NCBI GenBank assembly: GCA_964019165.1
Contig: OZ025270.1
Location: 18,010,659 to 18,074,658, forward strand
Length of the DNA stretch: 64,000 nucleotides
Reading direction: 5' to 3'
DNA from: Mastigias papua
Taxonomy: Eukaryota; Cnidaria; Scyphozoa; Rhizostomeae; Mastigiidae
Under the pieces are notes generated by a model that was given only the letters and a program-made list of their open reading frames with translations, ran no database searches and had not been told where the DNA came from. Positions 47,501 through 55,523 of the stretch are shown here, piece after piece. Each line of letters begins with the position of its first letter. Position 1 is the first letter of the stretch. Position numbers and translations under genes: made by a program.

Positions 47501-50500
47501 CAGTGATTTATTTCATTGTTTTGATTTTGTCATGAACAAGTTGAACTCCTACTACACATTTGCCAAGTATATGCTTATGATCTATGTCTGTTTTAAAACT
47601 TTCAATCATTTATGGCGTTGTTCCTTTGTTTTCGTCAGTTAATTCTATAACAAGCATGTCTAATGTGCCTCGTTTGAATTTCATATCTTAATATTCAGAT
47701 TGTAACTCTATGCTATCTGTGCTAGGTGCACGTGGAAGATCTATGGTTAGACAAGCTATTGCTGATTACAATAAATACACGTGTATCAAATGGATCCCAA
47801 GAACGCGGGAAAGAAGTTACGCCACCTTCTTCCATGGTGGAGGGTGAGGACTCTTCATGATCCTAATTTACTTAGAGGAATGCGATTCGGAAGAATATTC
47901 CTGCTACATATAAAAATCAGACTAACAGACAGGTTGAAAGAATCTTCAACAGATGCTAGTTCCGTTTGGTAACATAATTCAGATATGATGGAATTGGCTA
48001 CTTTGAAAGTGTATACCTGGAGGGAAAATAAGTTAAAGACAGTGTCTATCGTTTTGTTTCTGTGTTTTGACAGAGGCCTTACCCTGTGTTACAGAAGTCT
48101 TACCCTTTGTTACAGAAGCCTTACCTGTGTTACAGAAGTTTTGTCCTGTGTTACAGTAGCCTTATCTTGTGTTACAGAAGTCTTACCCTGTGTTATAGAC
48201 CTGATTTGGATAGTTGGTTATCATCATTCCTGTCCGCCTTGTCTCCCTCCCCATTTGCCTTCACCTTACCTGCTTGAAGCTAGAGTGAAAAAAATGGCCT
48301 AAAATTCCGATATGAAGTGGTCCTTGCAGATTGTTTATTCCCTATTCAATGGCTGGTCTGAAATGCCCAGTTTGTATACTCGTAAGCGTTTCATTTGTTT
48401 GGTTCCATTTGAATGGCGTTATATAGGACTGTCGTTGTTTTATTGCCTTCCTTGTCCGGATTCACAGAAGTGATATTTATCTTTGTCTTTCCTAGCTGTT
48501 ACTCGTATATCGGACAACAAGGCGGCCCACAGAGAATTTCATTGGCAGCTGGGTGTTTAGTGAAAGGTATTGTAATCCATGAGATGATGCACTGTGCTGG
48601 ATTCTACCATGAACAGTCTCGGATTGATAGAGATAGATACATATCAATCCAGTGGCAGAATATCCGAGGAGGTAATTATCGTATATTGTTAGTATTGCTC
48701 TGATCATGTGGCACTTTTCATTGATATACTTACAGCAAACCAAAGTATCAAGATTCAATAGAGAATAAGATAGAAGTCTGGCGATTGGATGTTATGTGCT
48801 GCAGGGGTGGGAAAAGTATGAGAACTTGGAAACGCAAGTTCCAGAACTTGTTTCGGTTATCAGTATTTCGACAATGCTTAACAGAGTTATTGAATTGTTG
48901 AAACTTATATGAAACTCTACTGACATGAGTCAAGTTAACTCTCTTGCATTGAATTTGCATATCTAATGAACATAGCAGTTAGGTCTGTAGACCAGTGAAC
49001 AGTAAATAAACAATGAATAAACAATAGATAAAATAATAGATATACGCTTGCAATCAGAGATTATATATGTCTACCTAGTTAAAGATTGTGCAGAAATTTT
49101 CCAGTCAGATACCTAGGCTCCAAGAAGGGAAATTTTTTCCAACTCTTATGTGTTGGTTTAAATGTACACACACTTTCCGCAAGAGCACACCCACAAGAGC
49201 ACACCCACAAGAGCACACTGTATTTAAGAGAACTGAGGCTCTATTCACCAAAATGACATAAGAACGCTGCTAGACGATGCTCAGCCTCAGATGAGAGTTT
49301 TCATGAGCGCTCCACTATTCACATTCTTTTGGTAAACATTTCTGATAAGGTTGTTCATAAACATTTGTGCTTCAAAAGATGAGGAACATCGAACCTTGGC
49401 AAAGATTATTTGGTTTGTTGTAGAAAGAGCGTAGACGAACTGGCATAAGATAGGATTAAGGATATGGACATTGAAAAAGTGCTGGGCTGTGTAGGATAGG
49501 TGTTGCTTTTGGGTTTCGTGCATTTCTCCTTTGCAAGTTGATACTGCACCCACTATGCGTGGTTGAAAGAGTAAATCAGTGAATTTATATTTTTTAGGCC
49601 ACTAGTGTAAAAAATGACTTACCTATTATCAAGATTTTTATTTAGTTGATATTCGCCTTATCAAATTGTGTTTTAGCCACCTTATCATCACTGTGATTTG
49701 CTGCAAAGATTTTATTTGATTCACTGTCTCATTGCTGTTTCTATCGTAAGGATATTGTCAGTGCAGTTGACTACTTTTTATTTGCTTTTTCCCTCCTATT
49801 TAAGACATTAGCCTTGCCACTGTCCTCTTCCAATCGACCTGTTCGTAGTCATTCTCACTTAGTTCATCTATTGTTTTGTTTACTGACTCCAGATCATTGT
49901 TTATTTGTCTTATCCCTGTATGCTTTGGTCTACCTCTGTTACCTTTCGCTGCCTTCAGTTTTTCTTTGAAGGCTAAATCTGCTGGTGTTCCGCTTGGTAA
50001 CCTTAACATGTTTGCAAGTCGGTTTATCGGTTGCTTTTATTTAAATTGTGCTAGGTTTTTGATGTGATATTTTGTACATATCTTCATTCCCTACCTGGTT
50101 CATTAGGTTGTTGTTTAACACTCTGCTACCAGTTTTCTATAGACACCTAGTAGCGCCTTATATCGCCTAGGTGTTGAATACAATTTCAAGAAATACAGAC
50201 CTGGAGAAGCATCAACATTGGGAGCCTCTTATGATAAGCAGTCTGTTATGCACTATGGAAAGTACGTATAAAGCCTCTTGCCTCGATTTGATGCATAACA
50301 GCGGGCAATACACTACCAGTGTTTGTTTCCTGCCTTTCCTTCATTCTTTGATATGGTTCAATTTTCTACATTTTCATAACCATTATTGCAAACGTCCTCT
50401 ACGCAAATTTCCTCTAACCGTAGGAAAAACATGTTTCATCTTATCAACATGTTTGAAACTTTCTACCATTAACTCTGTTGTAACCATTTTGCCATATATT

Positions 50501-52514
50501 ACTCTTTTTAATTCAGTTTTGTGACTTTTCCTTTGCGATATTTCCTACCTAACGTTTCGTTTGATTTTGGAAGTTTGAATTTTATTGTCTACTACTTTCC
50601 AATCTGGAATTGAAGGGGGCGATAATAAGCGGGGAGGGGTTGGAAAAATCTGAAAGTAAATAAGCGGGGGAGCTTCAATAGGGGTGGAAAAATTTCCAAG
50701 TTGGGGTAAGCTGTTATAGATTGAGGTGGAGAGAAGGCTAACATATACATTAAATAAAAAACTTCAGCTTTTTGAAAAAGGACTTGTTACGGTTGTTAAA
50801 TATTTCTAACAAACTAAACATGTGTCTATCGTTGTCTCTCATAACGTCATCATCATTGGCACAACTGTCAGCTGCATTTTCAGTGCTTCTTGCAGCAAGT
50901 ACTCATTTCACGCAACCATTTTTTCGACACAACAAACATTCACCACAAGTTACTTTCGCCGGATAATGCTGGATCTGGTAGGGATAATGTCACCTCGGCT
51001 CAATATTAATAAGCAGAGTGAGGGATTGCAATAAAAATGTCCTGGTATGAATTTTTTGAACAAATTAATGGTCGGGGGGGGGACGTCAATTCCGGACTGG
51101 AGAGTGTGCTTGCTGCAAATTCTCTATAGGTTTCATACACTGAAAGAGTTCTTTGTTCACTACATAAAGTCATGTTCGATATCACGACGGATATTTATTT
51201 CTCTGCATAACATGATTTCTTTTGTTGTTCAAAGAAGTATATATTTATCATTATTGATATTGAGTTTTGTCACGTTTACAGTTATGCATTCAGTAAGAAT
51301 GGGAGGAAGACGATCATCTCACGTTCAAATCCCAGCGAAACACTTGGACAAAGGAGAGGTTTCAGTAGAATCGACATACAACAATTGAATAAATATTATA
51401 AATGTGGAGGAACAACAAGGCCAAAACCAACAAGTAAACCAAGTTAGTAGACTAATTTTACTTTTCGTGGAAACAGGATTTTTGCCTCCTTTTACTTATT
51501 TATCAAATAGAAATTCGTCGAGCAAAAACATTCATAGTATTATAGATTTATAGGTCGTAGTCACCAACCCCCCCCCCCCCGATAGCGGAAGGGTAGACTT
51601 AATTAGAATTTACCCTTTTGCATCAACTGTTCATTCTCATTTGTTCCGTCTGTTCTATATCGATGCAATATTAGTTGAAGAAGACTACACACTTTTTTCT
51701 ATATAAGAAAAAAATTTTCTCCCTTCTGCCTGGATGTTTCTTAATATTTTGTCAAATCCAGATATTTCGTGAAGTGTTTCTTACAAGTCTTGAAATCTCC
51801 CATAGCAACAAAGCAACTATGATATGAGAAATTGAGGTTTTTGTTAAAAACATTCGAGAGATGGATATTGTTTGTATTTTGTTTCCAGTTCTATCAAAAA
51901 TTTTCGCACCAAAAGCAGATTTTGTAAGTTTCCGTTTGAAACTCAGCCTGCCTGTGTTTCTTAAATGTTTCTTAATTTATGCCTAATTTGAGCCTCATGT
52001 TTCTTGTACACTTGTTTCTTATAAAAGAACGTATAGATGAACCCATCTTTCAGTTCTCCGAGTCTCTTCTTGGCATCGAGGGCACTTTGCTAAGCACAGC
52101 TAATTATATTCTAGGCAGAGATGTCTTCGTATTGGTTGCATTGTTCTCCTCCGCATCTTCATAATATCTGACTGTGACTATTTAGTGAACACCATTGAGA
52201 TTTATCGAAGTGAGACTTTATCATAAGCGTGCATTATTTTGATTTTAGCAACGACTTGTAAGGATAGTTATATCTTCTGCCGTGCTCTGAGTGGGTACTG
52301 CACACACTCGTGGGTCGCAAGAAACTGCAAGCGGGCATGCAAGAAGTGTGTGAAACCGAAGCCGAAGCCAAAGCCGAAGCCAAGACCAAGACCAAAGCCT
52401 TGCAAAGATGAAGTTAAATGGTGTGCACAATGGGCCAGAGCGAGGTACTGCCTTCTCAGACGTTACAAAGCTTACATGAGCGCAAAGTGCAAAAAGAGTT
52501 GTAAATTGTGCTAG
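24507..52514 (+). CDS. Astacin-family zinc metalloprotease with two C-terminal ShK domains (9 exons)
   Basis: Exons: 24507-24540, 46375-46428, 46996-47031, 47325-47486, 47726-47843, 48496-48671, 50171-50261, 51282-51442, 52249-52514. All phases agree and total 1098 nt (365 residues). Exon 1 gives the signal peptide. Exons 2-4 encode a propeptide including SFDEIIEINNG and ELFEGDIV. Then comes the catalytic domain with zinc site HEMMHCAGFYHEQSRIDRD (163-181) and Met-turn SVMHYG (218-223). A Thr/Lys/Pro linker leads to ShK domain 1 (about 281-311), a Lys-Pro linker and ShK domain 2 (about 329-365), each with six cysteines. It is predicted to be secreted. In cnidarians such proteases serve in development, digestion or venom; which applies is not shown. 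Assigning exon 1 across a 21.8 kb intron is inference; exons 2-9 are firm. Confidence 0.88.
25200..25320. repeat. 20 bp minisatellite, copy A
   Basis: About six copies of TGTTGTGCGTGCGGCTGCAG-like units. The paralogous site (62250-62335) has about four. Confidence 0.85.
25394..25476 (-). repeat. Copia 3' LTR, outer piece
   Basis: Matches 33325-33408 with about seven differences. It ends in CAGAACACAC, which is repeated at 29521. Confidence 0.88.
26079..27735 (+). CDS. THAP-domain DDE transposase (ISL2EU/IS5-like)
   Basis: Two exons, 26079-27164 (ends TTAAAG before gtgagt) and 27391-27735 (after ctcttacag), give 476 residues. The N-terminus is a THAP zinc finger: MPNYCSVYGC, Trp at 35, CSRH at 53-56 and AVPS at 82-85. 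It should bind the element's ends. A helix-turn-helix region (LAQRFGLSQTTIQNIF, 235-250) follows, then a DDE_Tnp_4-type nuclease with IIDCTEF (D294), LADKGF (D370) and HVERAIERL (E416). All three acidic residues are present, with no stop or frameshift, so the gene may still be active. It lies tail to tail with the YqaJ gene, 35 bp apart. Confidence 0.9.
27771..29090 (-). CDS. SWIM zinc finger and YqaJ-like exonuclease protein of the ISL2EU element
   Basis: A single minus-strand frame of 439 residues starting MANEIITIAG. An upstream in-frame ATG at 29183 is possible but less likely. A SWIM-type finger (CECPRGNWICSH; C-x-C-x6-C-x-H) lies near residues 95-106. The C-terminal half is a YqaJ/lambda-exonuclease-like nuclease: LRLTGSNFG, a GSSPDGII block with the metal-binding Asp, LEIKCPW carrying the E-x-K motif, and YWHQVQAEI. 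Lambda-type exonucleases resect DNA ends, so a role in processing transposition intermediates is plausible but unproven. All motifs are intact, matching the intact partner transposase. Confidence 0.9.
   Translation of the reverse strand: MANEIITIAGMVNFFKEDTNTITKGELKYKADFVLDLRLTGLTVVSKVRASMKDKSYSVTLTIDGDGGILMGNCECPRGNWICSHMAATAIYVNKKGMSKTDLPNTWLAKPKKAAKLGTKTLAEFFPHPKPGYKACSREITTEDRDYFCEKLTAASKSGDCLPLQWILGPEPSHSVSNLAPYLIEDIMEDFITDKCIFIEKATVTKEQISWLARATVEQRKSALWGQFRKLRLTGSNFGEVIAACLRKEQSKKPFPPSLFKRLRGEYSIGSKDSVLWGQMHEASAIAKYQEITGNHVQPIGLVLLPCGFLGSSPDGIIFDMSQEGAATQGVLEIKCPWSHRNSSINQMVAEELKGKDKKKSFFLTATKELNKEHNYWHQVQAEILAANVTWAHFVIWTTVDCAILRIEKDLAWEAKYVPMLKEFYLNDLIPTCFLKEDE
29521..29629 (-). repeat. 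Copia 3' LTR, inner piece
   Basis: Matches 33400-33506 with about eight differences. On the minus strand it begins TGTTGAAATAC, right after the polypurine run. Confidence 0.88.
29700..33271 (-). pseudogene. Copia gag-pol, degenerate
   Basis: On the minus strand a copia-type Gag begins at 33271 (MASEDSASLRIDKFNGENF) and hits an in-frame TAA at 33107-33109. A 336-residue frame (32798-31788) has a decayed CCHC knuckle, protease WCVDSGASQHM and the integrase zinc region (WHQRYGHL...CEGC). Integrase core follows in two frames (31775-31169, with RSDNGGEYTS). Reverse transcriptase fragments (30950-30414) include YVDDLLLAS. RNase H (30277-29942) has YIDADWG and EAEYIA. The order is Gag-PR-IN-RT-RH, diagnostic of Ty1/copia. 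Multiple stops and frameshifts mean it cannot move on its own. Confidence 0.92.
33325..33506 (-). repeat. Copia 5' LTR
   Basis: 182 bp; on the minus strand it begins TGTTGAAATACG and ends ATCTAAAA immediately before the primer-binding site. Confidence 0.9.
34492..34639 (-). repeat. Gypsy 3' LTR (148 bp)
   Basis: Identical base for base to 39288-39435. TG...CA ends on the plus strand. Confidence 0.96.
34902..35807 (-). CDS. Gypsy Pol, integrase core portion after in-frame TAG
   Basis: This frame is continuous with the upstream Pol frame apart from one TAG (35810-35808). It contains the integrase catalytic core (SLDIAF with first Asp, LLSDQGSN with second Asp, GNGFAERNI with Glu) and the C-terminal DNA-binding region (WLKVKFYKTG, RRKGPWTI). 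The frame ends at 34902. The usual HHDRL-type ending and an acidic tail of about 90 codons lie in another frame down to a TAG at 34653-34651. The frame change falls near a run of six A residues around 34965. Confidence 0.85.
   Translation of the reverse strand, partial: PPKAPLSPMAIPEAPMQFISLDIAFMPKDHQGFQYFLIIGDIFSKYLTAVPLKDQTAPVIADALLSYWIYIHGAPYYLLSDQGSNVDSVTIKEICNILGIEKRRSSAYHSQGNGFAERNIRSIKDILRSILLARNLPQHKWRALLPEIAFALNTSISKATKHIPYNIVFGRSARLPIDVLFNDNASPIADPTTPTDYAQERYLILRDTFNSVTSKLHLNQLQMQAQYNKHIHFHDYKEGEKVWLKVKFYKTGENRKLAPRRKGPWTILRKLPNGVNFEILNEKTSERRLFIMIDFVRANRF
35808..38345 (-). CDS. Gypsy Pol: protease, reverse transcriptase, RNase H, integrase zinc finger
   Basis: Minus-strand frame following Gag in the same frame after a single TGA. 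Domains in order: aspartic protease (MLDTGSGTSVI; no Met needed if made as Gag-Pol), Ty3-type reverse transcriptase (RKPRRVP, CDFRGVND, DAASAYWSI, catalytic LSYMDDIVIFS), RNase H (VEVDASDYAAGG, RSDHNPL) and the HHCC integrase zinc finger (HNSAHLG...CSICQQTK). The PR-RT-RH-IN order is that of Ty3/gypsy. The frame closes at TAG 35810-35808, inside the region that should join to the integrase core. Confidence 0.93.
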   Translation of the reverse strand, partial: LTVFDNIKPGEESRSVVIAAKLHNFNTHVMLDTGSGTSVIDLGTLRKIGLDEHIDKSSAKMLINASGDHMEIIGSVTISVTIPGSHPLNQAFQVLDSLSYSNILLGRDFMRQFGTVSFDFNKNKIELGNLSITGLTASSTKVRLCENSIVPARSEKVLFVKCSTFNSLLEGDFEPHMVPFIRGLYANRTRIIPNIEGIFPVTVLNVTASDIHLNSRKIMGSIHAASESVKSTVGSYNESIELGNVAISDQLLPAEKDRLQSLLGAYKEVFAENPKSPKRTDILEHKIVTNDALPVYRKPRRVPVAWEKDIDLQVTEMLANGIIRPSYSPWNAPVLLVKKKDNSTRFVCDFRGVNDITKKDTYPLPHIKDVIDKMAGSKYWSTLDAASAYWSIPLSEADKEKTAFAVPRGKFEFNVMPFGLSNAGATYQRMMDICLAGLRTDKVLSYMDDIVIFSKTFDEHIRDLTSVFDCLLTANVSLKASKCVFAAEKVDFLGFELSIDGIKPQSRLTTAINNLPSPSSKKELRRFLGMAGFYRAFIKDFATISQSLNRLTGDNVPFEWDSNSEAAFNKIKQYLMCKPLLAFPLLHQPFIVEVDASDYAAGGVLSQKGIDNVLHPIAYFSTSFTGSQRNWAPIAKEAFALILAVRHWHVYLLGTEFILRSDHNPLVHLRKQKDPRGKFSRWIAELEEYNYTVQYIPGKDNVKADLLSRNRAANEQQPQSSFEDKIYTIDHGAFIEQLKREQGVDPVISINKRLVQNGEPIIQGRLKRVRNQLRVENDLLTKSGRPLVPGTMRKFVISKIHNSAHLGTDKTYAQLKERFFWPNMYGYVRNFISHCSICQQTKCDS
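38346..39266 (-). CDS. Gypsy Gag with two zinc knuckles
   Basis: Starts MEVKTLVFNGEGDVRDF, 22 bp inside the 5' LTR; earlier in-frame ATGs lie within the LTR. About 306 residues: a helical capsid-like region, then a basic Gly/Arg stretch, one CCHC knuckle (C-x2-C-x4-H-x4-C) and a second with x6 before the last Cys. Paired knuckles recall Mag-type gypsy elements. It ends CAA TGA CTA, and the next codons stay in frame with Pol. UGA-CUA is a known leaky stop context, so a Gag-Pol fusion by readthrough is likely. Confidence 0.92.
   Translation of the reverse strand: MEVKTLVFNGEGDVRDFITKVELYSALKGYTEEKCAQNLASRLEGPAFDVYLRLNQEDKKKVNRLKEELLKEFERGQLNREEAICTLATRVRKPGESAHTYAYKLLELIKLAYPDFNSQTRSTIAKDYFVRGLHRDMQTALKSMEKFESCDINALADEVTRLQIAGIKSNFHAAPLASSHSVNATGTTMADDMLNSIAERVVEKLTNLSIHQEDGGNDPYHPTVNAAANVVATFPSNPRGGYRNYSSQRRARGNSRGRYRNYPAQQLKCRCCKSSDHLVRNCPTRFCQACGQRGHDSKDTACPNYQ
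39267..39287 (-). promoter_or_regulatory. Putative self-priming primer-binding site
   Basis: Just inside the 5' LTR the minus strand reads TTACTATCGCTGAATCTAAA. ACTATCGCTGAAT is the exact 13 nt complement of ATTCAGCGATAGT within the LTR (39354-39342), which sits about 34 bp after a TATATATATA run and so near the expected transcript start. It does not begin with the TGG typical of tRNA-primed sites. This matches the Tf1 self-priming arrangement. Confidence 0.7.
39288..39435 (-). repeat. Gypsy 5' LTR (148 bp)
   Basis: Contains the likely TATA element (TATATATAT, about 39385) and the predicted start ATTCAGCGATAG at 39354. Identical to the 3' LTR. Confidence 0.95.
40709..42022 (+). CDS. PIF/Harbinger DDE transposase (HARBI1-like)
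   Basis: One uninterrupted 437-residue frame. A basic N-terminus (LLRRRLQRRRMKYRKSFW) precedes a helix-turn-helix region (SERLSLTLKYLASGDS, SYRISPSVVSRTI). The DDE_Tnp_4 nuclease motifs are ALDGKHV (D181), LADDAFGL (D271) and RVIENTFGI (E308). The RGRRVIENTFGI...RFRVFRKPI block is diagnostic of HARBI1/PIF transposases. In the family it cuts and joins DNA together with the Myb-like partner. The start follows the 5' inverted repeat by about 100 bp. Convergent with the MADF gene, 29 bp apart. Confidence 0.95.
   Translation: MAAINRRSLLKKALLLYLLRRRLQRRRMKYRKSFWVRKIYQERLQKGEFHLLVQDMKLFDHMYFFQYFRMTPSVFEKLLHLVGPFLTRKSTNMRDPIGPSERLSLTLKYLASGDSQCSISSSYRISPSVVSRTIRETCLVIWECLSHRGFIKAPSSPEEWRLIAKFFEDKWNFPHALGALDGKHVIMQCPARGGSDYFNYKKTHSIVLLAVCDGQYKFLLVDIGDAGRQSDGSVYSNSDLGYAIDNGILNFPSPSKVGNSNEVFPYVFLADDAFGLKTYLMKPYPGSNLQENEKIFNYRLSRGRRVIENTFGIAASRFRVFRKPIIAQVDTVKQITKAVVVLHNFLMCHRLDNEPYSYCPPNYVDQEGPAGISAGAWRENTTENGAMQPINNIGSNNYSKSAKETRKMFMEYFNSNEGAVAWQLDMIRRTSNSYDTL
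42052..43548 (-). CDS. Harbinger accessory protein with MADF (Myb/SANT-like) domain
   Basis: Two minus-strand exons, 43548-43164 (AGGGATG before gtgagt) and 42587-42052 (after cttaacag), in matching phase, give about 306 residues. The MADF domain spans the junction: FIESVRELPCLW, SYKDRAIKLNAWKQLSSLF, then FLKTQLKNLKDAYKKCL. Acidic Ser-rich sequence lies before it and a basic Lys-Pro stretch (GGAKRKLPLPE) after it. Harbinger Myb-like proteins help import the transposase and bind subterminal DNA. An upstream ATG at 43629 is in frame but enters the terminal region; 43548 (MDLTSQ) is preferred. Confidence 0.88.
43812..43850. repeat. Perfect palindrome in the outer Harbinger relic
   Basis: 18 bp arms TTCGCTCAGTAGTTCAAC and its exact inverse around a TCA spacer. 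Confidence 0.9.
44081..44272 (-). pseudogene. N-terminal remnant of a second Harbinger transposase
   Basis: MALTRRQLLLILLLRRRF and RFWIRKIYSER align with the first 43 residues of the 40709 transposase. The frame then departs and stops. It begins about 140 bp from the outer element's right end, which sets that element's orientation as minus. Confidence 0.8.
44551..44660. repeat. (TA)n and TATC-type microsatellite
   Basis: A (TA)n run of about 22 units passes into CTATATATAT variants. Confidence 0.95.
45171..45467. mobile_element. MITE with CTCGAATAAGCCCCC repeats, copy 2 (decayed)
   Basis: ACCGTGATTCCTCAAACTAGCCCCC at the left and GGCTAATTCGAGGATTGACA at the right are diverged versions of the 14018 element's ends. 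The interior is also similar (TTTATACTGTTCTT and TTATGGAGAA). Lies in the first intron of the astacin gene. Confidence 0.7.
46291..46336. repeat. Perfect 22 bp inverted repeat with 2 bp spacer
   Basis: Both arms are exact inverses. It sits 38 bp upstream of astacin exon 2, in the intron. Confidence 0.95.
46640..46870 (-). pseudogene. LINE C-terminal fragment in astacin intron 2
   Basis: Minus-strand reading gives FFGHIMRKDKLEYLVATK, a stop, then KIVGKRAHGRR and LARNAS, the conserved tail of a common invertebrate LINE family (GHIMRKD.LE.L..TGKI.GKRARGRQR). Interrupted by stops. Confidence 0.75.
48070..48205. repeat. TTACCCTGTGTTACAGAAG minisatellite in astacin intron 5
   Basis: About seven imperfect 19-20 bp units in tandem between exons 5 and 6. 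Each unit contains TTACAG followed by AAG, so each resembles a 3' splice site. Confidence 0.85.
49800..50009 (-). pseudogene. LINE C-terminal fragment in astacin intron 6
   Basis: MLRLPSGTPADLAFKEKLK, KGNRGRPKHTGIRQIN and WKRTVARLMS match the tail common to several LINE families (LP.GTPA..AF, RGRPK.TW). Only this segment is present. Confidence 0.7.
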
Positions 52515-55194
52515 ACACGCTCATGACCCGACTTGCATCAGTGTCTCACTAAGAACTTTTGATCCTCAAACTTTGGTTGTGTTAGCTTTTCCTGCATACG
52601 TAATCCAAATTTTATCGTATAAGATATTTTTACTCATGTATTGTTGTCATACCTTGGAGTTTTCAGCTTGATACTACAGTCACTATATGTTGTTGTTGTT
52701 GTTGTTCTTGTTTTTGCGTATCCAGTTTGCTACCCTGCTCTTTAATTCATAAGAGTCGTGAATGTGATTGAAGTTGGAAGTCGCACTTCCATAGTAGCTG
52801 ATAGAAGTTTATTGTAGAACCCGTTCAGATGAAGAAGTAATTTGAATGAGTTATTTACCTATACCTCTGGAAGTTCCAGAACAACTAAACTAAGCTACGG
52901 CAATTTTCGAAAGAGATTATTAACACTATGAAAGCTTAAAATCATTATGAAAGTTGTCGTGATAGAGACTAAAGTTTTGATAGCCTAGATTGACTTTGAT
53001 ACAATAGATGCAAATGTTGAATGAATGGAGAATAGTTTTAATGAATAGGATAGGTCATAGAAATAACTATTGTCTATTAATAAACCAATAAAATTATTAT
53101 TATTTTTTTCGAAGTATTTAACAAGTAAAATAGGTTGTACTACCAAAAAAGCTGCTGTGAAAACTTGTTGGTGTTTTGAAGATCCTTTAAAACACCGTTC
53201 CAAGCAAGAAAATGAGTATTGTCTACTTGGATCCTCAAGTTTTCAAACATTACAATTAGAACGTGAAAAAGCAGTGGCCTACCAGTTATGCTTCAATATA
53301 TAAGGACATGTGTAAAATGCATGGATGATAGTTGAGTTATTAAAAGACACAACTGCTACCGTGAGATTGATTGTGGTGCCACAAGGCGATTATCTATCCT
53401 TACTTTTATTTATCAAGACCTTGCATATTTAGTTCATCTTCTTCAAACAGCTAAGAATTAGCATCAGAATAGATTTCTCTTTAGAGAATTTTGTGCTCCC
53501 GTTTGCATTTGACAGAGCAGTTTTAATGGACCGATGATAGCAAAATATAATCTTTATACACACATTCACTAGCTGTTAGAATTGGTAGAACAAGCTGATG
53601 CTAGAGAACAAATGCAAGTCTTTGTTTACTTCTGCAGTTGTACGAAAGTTAGTAAGCTCCATGCAAATAATTCATTTGTAATTGGCTTTTACATGCAATA
53701 AGATTAGAGGGGGACTCCCAAACAATCAAGTTCGACTATAAGAAATGTTGAAACGAATTCCATCTAAAATCTTAACCCAGAATATAAACTTTAACATAAA
53801 AACAACAATAATTTGGAATCTATTGAGTAGCTGAAAGTTGCCTAAATATTTTGCGGGTTTTAAAGTTGCACTAGTTATGATTCATTGCATCTTGTTAATT
53901 TTTTTCATAGCTTCTTTCTTTACAGAACACAAGAATCCAACGTATTTAAAGAGATGCAATTAAAAGTTCTTTCTTACTTCTCTAACAACGCCCGCAGCAT
54001 GACGGTATTAACCTCGGCTCTTGTTTATTCTATTTCTTACATCAGACAATTTCAAATTACATCACAGTAATAACTAAGTTGATAGATTTTAATCTAATTA
54101 AATGTTGTGTATGATGAAAGGCTACGTTATTTATAATAATGTCAAAAAGTGATTGTTAAGGAAATTGTAAACGTTGCACTAAAGCTTACTGATTATTCAT
54201 TCTGTTGTAGAAACAAGACATGTACCAACCCAGATCTATTAAACTTCTGAGGGAGTTTTCTTGTACTTGCTTTCTCTTAAACTTACTTGTTTCATCCTTT
54301 TATCTTCACTATTCATTCGTCCTTTATTCTTTGTATTTTTTATGCAGACATAGTAATTACACATTGTTTATTAATAAGTGAGACATATCATTTTTGGACT
54401 TTAAGTTGTTGTTAAATGAAATGAAATTTCGAGAATATTGCTATTATTTTCAGTCGTAAGTAATTAGTCAATTATTTACAAAATTTAAGTGAGTTTTAAA
54501 ATCTAGTAAAATTATATAGATTAGTTTTTCTAGTTGGTTTGTTTTACCTATGAATATTGGAACAGTTTCACATGTCAACTAACCAATTTGTTAGGCTCTC
54601 TTCTATCAAACAGCTACTCTCGAATATTGCCTCTCGCTGGTGTTTACTCCACAAATAGCTATGCTCTGGATGCAAAAACAGAAACCAATTGATGAGGTGA
54701 GTTGTTGTTCCTTGGGCCTCAATTTCATTATGTCGATTAGGTATCTCGCTTTGGTTCTGTTATGCAATATAGGAGAGACGTGTCGCTTCATTTGCATATG
54801 GCAACTCGTTCCTTAAATCAGAGGGAAGCGCCAGAAGTCTAAAGGGCGTGCTCCATCCCCAAAATGTTACGATGGAGGAAGGCATAGTAACACTTCAGGT
54901 TCTATTCACTCTTAGGGCTTATCCATATATGGTGAAAAATCTAAAGGAGGTATATTATGTTGTCATAAGGAGAGAAATTCTTGTTAACCCATTTTAACTC
55001 GTTCAAACACCATACAATGCTGTTTTTCGGGGTTATCCTCTGCTGGTATATTAACTGGATCATTGGCACTAGCTTCTGCACAGCTTATCATGGAACGATT
55101 AAAGGAATGGATTAGTTTTCAATTTTTACACCAATCAGATGCAGTATTGTTGGGTAGAACAACCAGTAAGTTAACAAGAAATTCATATTTCAAA
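52515..55194. other. Downstream flank of the astacin gene
   Basis: No further exon or gene is supported. AATAAA-type sites near 53078-53095 could serve as polyadenylation signals. Confidence 0.45.
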
Positions 55195-55500
55195 AACTGG
55201 CGGGAGCCACAGTAGTCCATGTTTTGTCGTGCTTTTCTGTGGCAGGAGCCACGGTGAGCAACATAGTAAGTTCAAATTCTATCTCTCTACCAATCAGAAC
55301 TTCGCATTTACATCCACGTTTTGGCGCGAGCCACGGTGAGCAACATTACAATTTCAAATTTTGCTACTCCACCAATCATATCCTCAAATGAAGGAACTAA
55401 CGTTCTGGCGCGAGCCACTGTGATATTTTGAACAGTAAAATATCCTGAATTAAGAAACCATTTACTGACCGGAATAAATCTTAAAACGAGGCTCACTGTA
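55195..55500. promoter_or_regulatory. Repeated CCAAT-bearing units, possible promoter
   Basis: Four imperfect units carry TGGCGCGAGCCACGGTGAG (or variants GGCGGGAGCCACAG and GGCAGGAGCCACGG) at about 55199, 55243, 55322 and 55405. CACCAATCA, TACCAATCA and CACCAATCA lie near 55129, 55289 and 55370. They precede a start codon at 55524. CCAAT sites are common in promoters. The assignment is speculative. Confidence 0.35.
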
Positions 55501-55523
55501 GCATGGTTTCACAATCTTGTAAA

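Noticed and set aside
51892..51926. Extra astacin exon between exons 8 and 9 (good acceptor and donor)
   Set aside because: Including it breaks the frame into exon 9, whereas exon 8 joins exon 9 directly in phase.
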